NCBI GenBank assembly: GCA_902589455.1
Contig: CACISX010000008.1
Coordinates: 1 to 42,816 of the forward strand
Direction: 5' to 3'
DNA: 42,816 nt
Source: an uncultured Pelagibacteraceae bacterium
GTDB taxonomy: Bacteria > Pseudomonadota > Alphaproteobacteria > Pelagibacterales > Pelagibacteraceae
Shown here: positions 1-7,629 of the stretch, piece after piece
How the letters are laid out: the number at the start of each line of letters is the position of its first letter
Position numbering within the stretch: position 1 is the first letter of the stretch
The notes under the pieces: model-generated
Database searches by the model: none
Told to the model about the DNA's origin: nothing
The model's input: the letters and a program-made list of their open reading frames with translations, nothing else
Program-made: the position numbers and the translations under genes

Positions 1-9
1 CAAAAGATT

Positions 10-1740
10 ATGAATTTAGACAATTTAAATAATTTGATCGAATTATTTGCTCATCAAGCAAATAAACAAGATAAAAAAAGTATTTTTTTACAATGGTTAA
101 ATCCAAATAATAAAAAAACATATACATGGGAAGAAGCAGAAAAAAATATTTTAAAATTATCAAAAGTAATCAAAGACAACATAAATGAAGGTGATAGATG
201 TCTTTTAGTTTCAGAAAATAGACCCGAATGGTTTGTTTCTGACCTAGCTATCATGTTAGCTGGGGGCATTACAGTACCGGCATATACAACTTATACAGCA
301 GATGATTATAAATATTTGATAGAAGATTGTGAACCTAGCTTAGTTATTGTTTCAAATAATGAAATGTTAAAAAAATTAAATAATACAATTAATGAAAAAG
401 ATTTTATTAAAAAAGTTATTACATTGGATGAATTAGATACGGTGATAAATAATTTGAATTTAATTAAAAAAGAAAAATATTTAGATTTTATTACTATATT
501 AAAAAATAATCTATTAGAAGAAGATAAAATTGAAAATAATAAACTAAAAAGAACTTCTCCAGCATGTATTATTTATACTTCAGGTACTGGAGGAAATCCT
601 AAAGGAGTAATTTTAAGTCATGGTGGAATCCTAAATAATCTTGTAGGAGCTTGCGAAATTATGAGACCATTATTTAATTCAAGGCCAGTGTTTTTAACTT
701 GGCTTCCTCTTTCTCACTCCTATGAACATTGTGTTCAATTTGCACAGGTAGCAGTAGGAGCAAAAGTATTTTACGCTGAAAAAATAGAAAAACTTTTAGA
801 TAATATGTCTGAGGCAAAACCAACAATAATGACAGCCGTCCCTAGGTTCTACCAAAACCTTTATAATAAAATAAATATGAATTTAAAAAAACAAACAGGC
901 TTTAAAGCAAAATTAATAGATGTTACTCTTCGATTAGGTAAGAAAGAATTATTAAATCAAAAAATGACTTTTTCTGAGAAATTGCTCAATTTTATTGTCA
1001 ATAAATTAGTTAGAAAAAAAATAAAAAATCAATTCGGAGGAAATCTTAAAGCCTTTGTTTCTGGAGGAGGCGCTTTGGATAAAGAAATAGGTGAATTTTT
1101 GAATTCTGTAGGACTACCGACGCTTCAGGGTTATGGTTTAACAGAAACATCACCGGTAGTTAGTTGTAATCCAATACATAAAATAAAAGTTGAAACTGTT
1201 GGTCCGCCATTTAAAGGAAACCAAGTTAAAATTGCAGAAGATGGAGAAATTTTAGTTAAAGGTGAAAATGTGATGCTGGGATATTGGAATAAAAAAGTGG
1301 AAACTGACAAAGTAATTATAAATGAATGGCTTCATACAGGTGATATCGGAGAGATAGATCCAAATGATGGTTATTTAAAAATTACTGATAGAAAAAAAGA
1401 TATTATTGTAAGTGCTGGAGGAGATAATATTTCACCAGCTAAAATTGAAAATATGATCACAAATGAGCCAGAAATTGATCAATGTATGGTTTATGGGGAT
1501 AAAAAAAATTATTTGGTTGCTTTAATAGTTCCTAATAAAGATTTTTTAAATGAAAAAGAAAAAATTAATCAAATAATTGAAAAAATAAATACTAAATTAA
1601 CTTTACTAGAAAAAATAAAAAGAATTCAATTAATAGATGAAAATTTTTCTATTGAAAATGGTTTAATGACGCCAACAATGAAAGTAAAAAGAAAAAAAGT
1701 TACAGAAAAATATAAAAAACAGCTAGAAAATCTTTATTAA
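10..1740 (+). CDS. Long-chain acyl-CoA ligase (AMP-forming, FadD/FAA1-like)
   Basis: This enzyme should activate a fatty acid with ATP to an acyl-AMP and then transfer it to CoA. The 576-residue length fits the bacterial long-chain acyl-CoA synthetase family. Near residue 190 is the ANL-superfamily phosphate loop YTSGTGGNPKG, which has GG where most members have TG. Further on are the acyl-adenylate motif GYGLTETSP (about residue 376), the hinge region with LHTGDIGEID and TDRKKDIIVSAGG, and a C-terminal lysine-rich segment (TPTMKVKRKKV) typical of the small mobile domain. The ATG at position 10 gives a normal N-terminus, but only nine upstream bases are visible, so no ribosome site can be judged. 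Chain-length preference cannot be read from sequence. The gene stands apart from the next one by nearly 200 bases. Confidence 0.88.
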   Translation: MNLDNLNNLIELFAHQANKQDKKSIFLQWLNPNNKKTYTWEEAEKNILKLSKVIKDNINEGDRCLLVSENRPEWFVSDLAIMLAGGITVPAYTTYTADDYKYLIEDCEPSLVIVSNNEMLKKLNNTINEKDFIKKVITLDELDTVINNLNLIKKEKYLDFITILKNNLLEEDKIENNKLKRTSPACIIYTSGTGGNPKGVILSHGGILNNLVGACEIMRPLFNSRPVFLTWLPLSHSYEHCVQFAQVAVGAKVFYAEKIEKLLDNMSEAKPTIMTAVPRFYQNLYNKINMNLKKQTGFKAKLIDVTLRLGKKELLNQKMTFSEKLLNFIVNKLVRKKIKNQFGGNLKAFVSGGGALDKEIGEFLNSVGLPTLQGYGLTETSPVVSCNPIHKIKVETVGPPFKGNQVKIAEDGEILVKGENVMLGYWNKKVETDKVIINEWLHTGDIGEIDPNDGYLKITDRKKDIIVSAGGDNISPAKIENMITNEPEIDQCMVYGDKKNYLVALIVPNKDFLNEKEKINQIIEKINTKLTLLEKIKRIQLIDENFSIENGLMTPTMKVKRKKVTEKYKKQLENLY

Positions 1741-1757
1741 ATTATTTAAATAAAAAT

Positions 1758-1778
1758 TGTTTATAAGCCGCATAAACA
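1758..1778. other. Inverted repeat after the acyl-CoA ligase gene
   Basis: Perfect 7-base arms (TGTTTAT and ATAAACA) flank a GC-richer 7-base loop, 18 bases after the acyl-CoA ligase stop codon. No clean T-run follows, so it is at best a weak terminator or an mRNA 3' end stabiliser. The rest of 1741-1850 is AT-rich sequence without recognisable content. Confidence 0.3.
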
Positions 1779-1853
1779 TTAACTTAATTAATTAAAAAAA
1801 ATTTTAGAAAAATTAAAAATAATTTTTTCAAATTTTAACTTTTAATTAAAGAT

Positions 1854-1882
1854 TTGACATAAGTTATAGAAAAAAATAAAAA
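1854..1882 (+). promoter_or_regulatory. Candidate promoter for the basic micro-gene
   Basis: A perfect -35 hexamer TTGACA (1854-1859) is followed after about 16-17 bases by an A/T-rich -10-like segment (TAAAAA, from 1877). The -10 match is poor, but consensus -35 hexamers are rare in this window. The leader would be around 45 bases and would include the palindrome at 1894-1910. Confidence 0.4.
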
Positions 1883-1893
1883 TATGTTAATAG

Positions 1894-1910
1894 CGAATCA
1901 ATTTGATTCG
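1894..1910. promoter_or_regulatory. Palindrome in the leader of the basic micro-gene
   Basis: Perfect 7-base arms CGAATCA and TGATTCG are separated by ATT, with a weaker extension outward. It lies between the candidate promoter and the ribosome site of the 30-residue gene. It could be an operator or an mRNA hairpin; sequence alone cannot decide. Confidence 0.4.
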
Positions 1911-1934
1911 TTTAACTAAAAAAGGGAGCTAAAG

Positions 1935-2027
1935 ATGCCTAAGAAAAGAAAAAAAGCGGCAAAGAAAACTAAGAAAAAAGCTAAGAAAAAAGCTAAGAAA
2001 AAAGCAAAAAAAAGAAGAAGAAAATAG
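1935..2027 (+). CDS. Polybasic 30-residue peptide (histone H1-tail-like)
   Basis: This short reading frame encodes about 30 residues consisting almost entirely of Lys, Arg and Ala (with one Pro and one Thr), built on a repeating AKKK unit and ending in RRRK. It resembles the lysine-rich tails of histone H1-like proteins. The support for a real gene is contextual. There is a good Shine-Dalgarno sequence (GGGAG, 1924-1928) six bases before the ATG, which is unusual here because most genes lack one. A TTGACA box lies upstream, and a strong terminator starts about 20 bases after the stop. A nucleic-acid-binding or charge-neutralising role is an inference from composition only; no catalytic domain can exist. 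Low-complexity A-rich DNA can produce such frames by chance, but the flanking signals argue against that. Confidence 0.65.
   Translation: MPKKRKKAAKKTKKKAKKKAKKKAKKRRRK
1971..2006 (+). repeat. Three tandem 12-base repeats inside the basic micro-gene
   Basis: Three consecutive copies of a 12-base unit (AAG AAA AAA GCT, the last ending in GCA) encode KKKA three times. Such an array can gain or lose units by slippage without changing frame, so peptide length may vary between strains. Confidence 0.8.
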
Positions 2028-2044
2028 TAACTTAGTATTCTTTA

Positions 2045-2090
2045 CAAAAAACGCTTCTCATTACAGTTTGTGTGAGAGGCGTTTTTTTTT
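2045..2090. terminator. Bidirectional intrinsic terminator
   Basis: An 11-base-pair stem (2050-2060 with 2073-2083, one G-U pair) is followed by nine T on the plus strand and preceded by a run of A that gives a T-run on the minus strand. It can end both the plus-strand micro-gene and the minus-strand carD, whose stop codon lies in the T-tract. Confidence 0.9.
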
Positions 2091-2991
2091 ATTCCTCTAT
2101 AGGTTCTTCTGAATCTGAAATTGGCTCGTCTACTGGTAGTTCATTTGTAGAAGATTTTGAAACTACTGCTGCTTGAGTTTGTCCACCTAAATTTCTTTTT
2201 AGTGCTTTATCTAATTTTTTTTGAGTATCTTCTAAAGATACATTTAAGACAATTTGAAATTCTGACAAAATTCTTTCATAGGCTTTTTCAAATAACTGTC
2301 TTTCACTATAAGATTGATCAACCATAAGATCATCACCTTTATTTAAATCTCTTACCACTTCAGCTAATTCATATATTTTCCCAGAAGAAATTTTGGCCTC
2401 ATATTCTTGCGCTCTTCTACTCCACATTGATCTTTTAACTTTTGGTTTACTTTTTAATATTGAAATACATTTATTTACCTGATTTATAGTAGCCAAAGGT
2501 CTTAAATGAGATTGCTTGTTTACAGGTACCATTCCATTGGCCTTATCTTTTTCAAATTTTATTATATATGTTTCAACATCAATTCCACCAATATTTATTT
2601 TTTTGAATTCTGTTATTTGACCAACACCATGTTTTGGATACACGACATAGTCTTTTATTTTATATTCTCGTTTCTCAGTTTCCTGTTTTTTAACCTTTTT
2701 AATTTCTGGTTTAACTTCGTTTGTTTTAGAAATTCTTAAATTTTCTATTTTTGGTTCAATTTTTACTTCTTGAGCTTTTTTTGTTTTCGCTGTTTTAGTT
2801 GTAGTTTTTTTTAGAATTTTTTTTGCTTTTTTCGAAATTATTTTTTTAACTTTTTTTATTTTAACTATTTTTTTAACTTTTGTTGCTTTTTTTTTTGCAA
2901 CCTTTTTTTTTGTTTTATTATCTGTCTTACCTTTAAAGATTTTCTTTAAAATATTTTTCGTACTTATTTTCTTCATTTGTATATTTTTCAT
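2089..2991 (-). CDS. carD: CarD/CdnL-family regulator with lysine-rich N-terminal extension
   Basis: CarD/CdnL proteins bind the RNA polymerase beta subunit and stabilise open promoter complexes. The family core is visible at about residues 109-265. It starts with a Tudor-like RNA polymerase-interaction part ([13 protein letters not shown]) and continues into a helical DNA-binding part with the conserved tryptophan W190 in [13 protein letters not shown]. In front is a region of about 100 residues made largely of Lys, Thr, Ala, Val and Ile, like a histone H1 tail; the C-terminus is acidic. Typical CdnL proteins are about 160-170 residues, so this one is almost doubled. The start is uncertain: Met1 gives a 59-base overlap with fdxA and Met6 a 44-base overlap, and no later Met precedes the core. 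It is the last gene of the helicase-terB-fdxA-carD cluster and ends at a strong terminator. Confidence 0.9.
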   Translation of the reverse strand: MKNIQMKKISTKNILKKIFKGKTDNKTKKKVAKKKATKVKKIVKIKKVKKIISKKAKKILKKTTTKTAKTKKAQEVKIEPKIENLRISKTNEVKPEIKKVKKQETEKREYKIKDYVVYPKHGVGQITEFKKINIGGIDVETYIIKFEKDKANGMVPVNKQSHLRPLATINQVNKCISILKSKPKVKRSMWSRRAQEYEAKISSGKIYELAEVVRDLNKGDDLMVDQSYSERQLFEKAYERILSEFQIVLNVSLEDTQKKLDKALKRNLGGQTQAAVVSKSSTNELPVDEPISDSEEPIEE

Positions 2992-3259
2992 GATCCGATA
3001 GAGGATCTTTTTTTTTATTTATGTTTGGCCAGATTTCAGAGTATTTTTGATTGATCTCTAACCATTGTTCACTACCAGGTTCGGTGTCTGCTTTTATGGC
3101 ATCCACAGGGCATTCTGGTTCACAAACGCCACAATCTATACACTCATCCGGTTTAATTACAAGCATATTTTTGCCTTCATAAAAACAATCAACCGGACAA
3201 ACATCAACACAAGTTGTATGCTTACACTTAATACACTTATCATTTACAATGTATGTCAT
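2933..3259 (-). CDS. fdxA: 7Fe ferredoxin FdxA
   Basis: This small soluble electron carrier is of the Azotobacter FdI type. Cysteines at 9, 12, 17, 21, 25, 40, 43, 46 and 50 reproduce the family spacing. By analogy Cys9, 17 and 50 hold the [3Fe-4S] cluster and Cys21, 40, 43 and 46 the [4Fe-4S] cluster. The roughly 108-residue length and acidic, helical C-terminal tail match alphaproteobacterial FdxA. The start codon overlaps the terB stop by four bases (ATGA), suggesting translational coupling. Its 3' end overlaps the start of carD. The redox partner is unknown; fdxA next to carD and a helicase is a recurring alphaproteobacterial arrangement (from memory). Confidence 0.93.
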   Translation of the reverse strand: MTYIVNDKCIKCKHTTCVDVCPVDCFYEGKNMLVIKPDECIDCGVCEPECPVDAIKADTEPGSEQWLEINQKYSEIWPNINKKKDPLSDHEKYTNEENKYEKYFKENL

Positions 3260-3669
3260 TTTGAATTCTGAATTTTTACTCTCTCTTTAATATCGCCCAT
3301 AGTTTTATTGTCAATATAAAGTAAGCCTGCGAGACGTCTCATCAGATTAGTTTCATAAATGTCCGCGTCTTTATTTGAATAAATTATAGACCATAAAGAC
3401 TCAATAATTTTTATTTTATTATTTTCAGATAAATTCTTTACCTCTCTTGTAAAATCTAAAATTTGATTTGAATTTTCTTCAATAATTTTTGCTTCTTTAA
3501 TTGTTTTATTTACATTTTCTTTTTCTACACCAAGTTCTTCTAGTGTTTGTTTGATAATCTCCTCCTCTTTGTCAGTATAGTTTTCATCTATTTTAGCAGT
3601 ATGAATCAATAATGCACAAATTTTTGTTTGAAAGTTCTTATTTTCCATTTCTTTTTTTTTAAAAAACAT
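3256..3669 (-). CDS. TerB-like helical protein
   Basis: This 137-residue, largely helical protein resembles the TerB/tellurite-resistance domain family. It shows an early ...[21 protein letters not shown]... segment, with the acidic D-x-x-x-(T/S)-x-x-E pattern of TerB helices, and a later repeat of that pattern in [23 protein letters not shown]. TerB domains bind metal ions in known structures, but a tellurite phenotype is not implied. There is no signal peptide or membrane segment. Met1 (3669) or Met8 (3648) could be the start; Met1 leaves two bases to the helicase stop. It lies between the helicase and fdxA, where many alphaproteobacteria have an S4 RNA-binding protein. Confidence 0.7.
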   Translation of the reverse strand: MFFKKKEMENKNFQTKICALLIHTAKIDENYTDKEEEIIKQTLEELGVEKENVNKTIKEAKIIEENSNQILDFTREVKNLSENNKIKIIESLWSIIYSNKDADIYETNLMRRLAGLLYIDNKTMGDIKERVKIQNSK

Positions 3670-3671
3670 TT

Positions 3672-6152
3672 TTAACTTAAATTTAAATTCTTTAATATTT
3701 TGAATGGATTTTCATTTGATACTTTTTTGGTTGAAATTTTTTTAAATTTTTTAATTGGATTATATTTAAAATAACTTTCGTCTTCTTTTTCAAGTATTTT
3801 ATAATTCATTTTTTGAAGAAGTTTTTTAAAATTATCTTTGCTGCAGCCTAAAAGATTTAACATTTCTGGAACTATTTTAATTTCAGTATTTTCTTTCAAA
3901 CTCGAATTTATTATTAATACAAATAATCTTTCTAAAATATCGATTCTTACAAAAAAAGAATCAAATTTTTCAAATCCACATAAAAGCATAAAGTTTTTGT
4001 TTCTTTTTTCTTTATCGTCTAAAAAATTTAAACCAAACGTAGGTGGTTTTAAGTTATAAAATTTTTGATGAAAATTTTTCCACAAAAGTGTTCTTAGTGA
4101 TACTGGTTCAGGCTTAATTAATTGATGAAGAAAAACATGATATCTTCCAAATTTTACACCTAATTCTCTCAGAATTTTTCTTTCATTTTGTTGTAAATTT
4201 TTTAAATATTCAGAGACTTGTTCTCTTTTTAATACACCATTATTTTCATAAAGTTGGTAAGATAGAGCTTTAATTGATGAATTATTTTCTTTTATATTTT
4301 TTAGATCAACTAGGCTTTTAAGAATTTTATTTATTTTTGTATTTATCCATCTATTAATATATTCGTTTAACTTTTGTTTAGTATTTTGTTCAACAATATC
4401 ATCTATGATTAAATCAAAATTAGGATTTAAATAGTCTTGACCTGCTGTTAATCTGGCAATTGGAAAATTATTCCAATAAATCTTAAAATCTTCATTCAAC
4501 TCAATTAGTCCTGTATCAATTATTGATTGAACTCTTTTTTCTAATTCAGGGGTTATTGTTTGTCGGGCAGCTTTTTTTAAAGATTTAATATCAGTTTCTA
4601 GAGAACCTTTTTTTAGATCTAATTCTAATTTTAGACCTTTTATTTTTCCAATAAATTGATCATCAATTTTAACATCGTTGTTTTGTAAAACTTCTGTCTT
4701 AAATTCCATATCCTGTTTTAAACCTCTTGCAAGTACGCTTGCTCTCTTGTCGATGAATGTTTTGGTAAGTTCCTCATGCAATCTGTCTGAAACTCTATCT
4801 TCTAAATGTTTTGTTTTTTCTATCCAATAACTTTGATTTTCTACCCAATTATTTTTATTTGAAACATATGACCAAGTTCTAACATTTGCAATTCTATTTG
4901 ATAAAGAATCGACATTTCCTTCCAATTTATCAAGTTTCATAAGTTGTATTCTCATGAAATCTTCTGGAATTAGTCTATTTTTGCTATTTAAAAATTTGAA
5001 TACATTTCCAATAACCTCAAAATGATTTCCATAAGTTTTTTTTACAAAATCAGGAATTTGGCAGCATTCCCATAAAAGCATTAAAGTTTTATTATTAAAT
5101 TCTGAATTAAATATTTTTTGATCTTTCAAAAAGTATTTAAGTGCTTTTTCATCTTCACACTCATGAACTTTTCTTAACCAATCTACTTCAGGTTTTTCCT
5201 CTAAGCTTTTAATTAAACTCATTGGATTATTAAAATTAAGATTTGAATTTCTCCAAAATAATGTTTTTATGTTTTCAAAACTATGATTTTCTAATAATTC
5301 TACTTCTTCTGGAGAAATTTCTTTACATTCTCCAGTAATGCCAAAACTACCATCATTTAAATATCTACCAGCTCTTCCCGCTATTTGTCCAATTTCAGAT
5401 AGATTTAATCGTCTTAATTTTTTTCCATCAAATTTTTTAAGATTTGAAAAATAGATAAAATCTAAATCCATATTTATTCCCATACCTATTGCATCAGTTG
5501 CTACTAAAAAATCAACATCTCCTGATTGATATAATTCTACTTGTGCATTTCTTGTTTTTGGACTTAGAGACCCCATTACTATTGCGGCACCACCCTTTTG
5601 TCTTCTTATTAATTCGGCTATTGCATAAACTTCTTCTGCAGAAAACGCTATAATTGCTGTCTTTCTATTTATTCTTGATATTTTTTTATGACCTGAATAA
5701 GTAAGTTTAGATAATCTTTCTCGATTTATAAATTCTATATCACCCTCTAATTTAGAAATTATATTTTTAATCGTATTCGAGCCCATCAGCATTGTAAGTT
5801 TTTCTCCTCTCATATTCAAAAGTCTATCTGTAAAAATATGACCTCTCTCATGATCAGCACTCATTTGAATTTCATCTACACCTACGAACTCAAGATTTTT
5901 ATCAATTGGCATAGATTCTACTGTGCATAAAAAATACTTAGCATTGGTAGGAATTATTTTTTCTTCTCCAGTTATTAATGCAACTTTATCTAAACTTATT
6001 TTTTTAATTACTTTGTCATAAACTTCTCTTGCTAATAATCTAAGTGGAAATCCAATCATTCCACTCTCAAAAGAAAGCATGGTTTCGATAGCTAGGTGGG
6101 TTTTGCCTGTATTTGTAGGACCAAGAACAGCTGTAATTTTTTTTTTCGACAT
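3672..6152 (-). CDS. SUV3/MgpS-type superfamily 2 helicase
   Basis: This predicted ATP-dependent RNA/DNA helicase has Walker A GPTNTGKT at residues 11-18, a DExH-type box DEIQ at 93-96, motif V ATDAIGMGINM near 218-228 and motif VI QIAGRAGR at 256-263. That set matches the mitochondrial SUV3 and bacterial MgpS helicases. After the roughly 330-residue motor follows a long helical region, and near residue 675 a GVKFGRYHVFLHQLIKPEP-type segment that I recognise from alphaproteobacterial members. The total of 826 residues is somewhat shorter than many alphaproteobacterial homologues. It heads the minus-strand cluster with terB, fdxA and carD, spaced or overlapping by only a few bases. A role in RNA turnover is inferred from the family; substrate is not visible. 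Confidence 0.88.
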   Translation of the reverse strand: MSKKKITAVLGPTNTGKTHLAIETMLSFESGMIGFPLRLLAREVYDKVIKKISLDKVALITGEEKIIPTNAKYFLCTVESMPIDKNLEFVGVDEIQMSADHERGHIFTDRLLNMRGEKLTMLMGSNTIKNIISKLEGDIEFINRERLSKLTYSGHKKISRINRKTAIIAFSAEEVYAIAELIRRQKGGAAIVMGSLSPKTRNAQVELYQSGDVDFLVATDAIGMGINMDLDFIYFSNLKKFDGKKLRRLNLSEIGQIAGRAGRYLNDGSFGITGECKEISPEEVELLENHSFENIKTLFWRNSNLNFNNPMSLIKSLEEKPEVDWLRKVHECEDEKALKYFLKDQKIFNSEFNNKTLMLLWECCQIPDFVKKTYGNHFEVIGNVFKFLNSKNRLIPEDFMRIQLMKLDKLEGNVDSLSNRIANVRTWSYVSNKNNWVENQSYWIEKTKHLEDRVSDRLHEELTKTFIDKRASVLARGLKQDMEFKTEVLQNNDVKIDDQFIGKIKGLKLELDLKKGSLETDIKSLKKAARQTITPELEKRVQSIIDTGLIELNEDFKIYWNNFPIARLTAGQDYLNPNFDLIIDDIVEQNTKQKLNEYINRWINTKINKILKSLVDLKNIKENNSSIKALSYQLYENNGVLKREQVSEYLKNLQQNERKILRELGVKFGRYHVFLHQLIKPEPVSLRTLLWKNFHQKFYNLKPPTFGLNFLDDKEKRNKNFMLLCGFEKFDSFFVRIDILERLFVLIINSSLKENTEIKIVPEMLNLLGCSKDNFKKLLQKMNYKILEKEDESYFKYNPIKKFKKISTKKVSNENPFKILKNLNLS

Positions 6153-6300
6153 TTCTATCTTTAGTACTTCTTTTTTTTTACCTACCAGATATTGTTGCTG
6201 CTAAAGAACAAAAATAGACTAAAACATGACCGAATCGGAGGGTAAAAAGTTCTCATTTTCTTTTTAATGTTAGTGAGATTATCATAAATAAGGTTAATTC

Positions 6301-6306
6301 TATAAT
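6301..6306 (+). promoter_or_regulatory. Candidate -10 box for the aminotransferase gene
   Basis: A perfect TATAAT lies 15 bases before the ATG at 6322, which would give a very short leader. No convincing -35 hexamer is seen 16-18 bases upstream. The rest of the divergent 169-base gap (6153-6321) holds a GC-richer patch around 6226-6242 with a small CCGA-A-TCGG palindrome but no identifiable RNA. Confidence 0.35.
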
Positions 6307-6321
6307 AATTAAAATAATTTA

Positions 6322-7548
6322 ATGTTAAAAAATTTAGTAAAAAATTTAAGGCCATCTTCTACTCTTTTAATTAATGAAACTTCAAAAAAATTAGAGGATC
6401 AGGGAAAAAAAATTTTTAAATTTGGTTTTGGTCAATCACCATTCAAAGTACCACAAGATGTGGTAGAGGAATTAAAAAATAATGCTTATCAAAATAAATA
6501 TTTACCCATGCAGGGACTTGAGGAATTAAGAGAATCTATTGCAAAATATTCATCTAAAAAGAAAAATTATAACTACAAATCACAGAATATAATAATTGGA
6601 CCTGGATCAAAGGAATTGATGTTTTTGCTCCATGTAATTTTTGAAGGTGAAATAATATTGCCAGCCCCTAGTTGGGTTTCATATGCACCACAGGCAATTT
6701 TAGGAAGAAATAAAATTCAAATACTTCAAACAGAAAGAGAAAACAACTGGTTTCCTTCTGCAGAACAAATTGATAAAATTATTTCTAAAGATAAAGATAA
6801 AAATTATTTATTATTTTTAAATTCACCAAATAATCCTTCAGGACAGGTTTGTGATAAACTAGAAGAAATTTCAGAAATTGCTAAAAAGTACAACCTTATA
6901 ATTTTATCAGATGAAATATATTCAGAATTAACATTTTCAAAAAATTATAAATCTATTTCAAGTTATTGTCCTGAAAAAACGATTATCAGTACTGGACTAA
7001 GTAAATGGTGTGGCGCAGGGGGATGGAGACTTGGTTATTTCATAATTCCAGATGAATTGAATGATATAAAAAATATGATAAACGTATTAGCAAGTGAAAC
7101 CTTTTCTGCTGTGAGTGCACCTATTCAGTATGCAGCAATTAAAGCTTACGAAAATGATCATTCAAATTACATTGCAAAATCTGTAAACATTTTAAGTGCA
7201 GTTGGCAAATATGTATTCTCAAATTTAAAATCGAATAAGGTATTGATTAATGAACCTCATGGAGGGTTTTATTTAATGCCAGAATTTTTAAACAATAAAT
7301 TTAAAACTTCATCAGATATGTGTAGCGATATATTGAATAATACTGGAGTTGCCTTGTTACCAGGGTCTGATTTTGGATTTAATCCAGATAAAATGTTAGC
7401 AAGATTAAGTTTTACAGATTTTGATGGACAAGAGTTTATGAATAATATTAATCAAAATAAAAGAATTGACGATAGTCTAATACATAAATTTGCTCCAAAA
7501 GTAGTTGAAGGCGTTAATAAACTAAAGAATTGGTCAGAAAACTTATAA
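6322..7548 (+). CDS. PLP-dependent class I/II aminotransferase
   Basis: This fold-type I aminotransferase moves an amino group between an amino acid and a 2-oxo acid. Family signatures are NSPNNPSG at residues 167-174 (cofactor-ring Asn), SDEIY at 196-200 (Asp197 to the pyridine nitrogen, Tyr200 to the ring oxygen), and STGLSKWCGAGGWRLGY, with Lys228 as the Schiff-base lysine and the following Arg holding phosphate. A C-terminal ARLSF segment supplies the substrate-carboxylate arginine. The 408-residue length is normal for aspartate/aromatic-type enzymes. The substrate cannot be assigned. It is followed, 81 bases on, by the TAXI-TRAP uptake genes; a functional link is possible but unproven. 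Confidence 0.88.
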   Translation: MLKNLVKNLRPSSTLLINETSKKLEDQGKKIFKFGFGQSPFKVPQDVVEELKNNAYQNKYLPMQGLEELRESIAKYSSKKKNYNYKSQNIIIGPGSKELMFLLHVIFEGEIILPAPSWVSYAPQAILGRNKIQILQTERENNWFPSAEQIDKIISKDKDKNYLLFLNSPNNPSGQVCDKLEEISEIAKKYNLIILSDEIYSELTFSKNYKSISSYCPEKTIISTGLSKWCGAGGWRLGYFIIPDELNDIKNMINVLASETFSAVSAPIQYAAIKAYENDHSNYIAKSVNILSAVGKYVFSNLKSNKVLINEPHGGFYLMPEFLNNKFKTSSDMCSDILNNTGVALLPGSDFGFNPDKMLARLSFTDFDGQEFMNNINQNKRIDDSLIHKFAPKVVEGVNKLKNWSENL

Positions 7549-7629
7549 AATCACACTATACATCAATGATTATTTTTTGTTAGAATAAAATTATAAAAAT
7601 AACGACATATAAATATAGAGGGGTAAATA

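Noticed and set aside
2506..2739. Plus-strand Phe/Tyr-rich frame opposite carD
   Set aside because: Phe-rich composition is the reverse of lysine codons in the carD tail region; not a gene.
6226..6267. Thirteen-codon frame in the helicase-aminotransferase gap
   Set aside because: No ribosome site, no recognisable composition, and short enough to arise by chance.
6153..6321. Possible structured RNA or riboswitch before the aminotransferase gene
   Set aside because: Only a small CCGA-A-TCGG palindrome and one GC-richer patch; I could not fold it into a known riboswitch or small RNA pattern.
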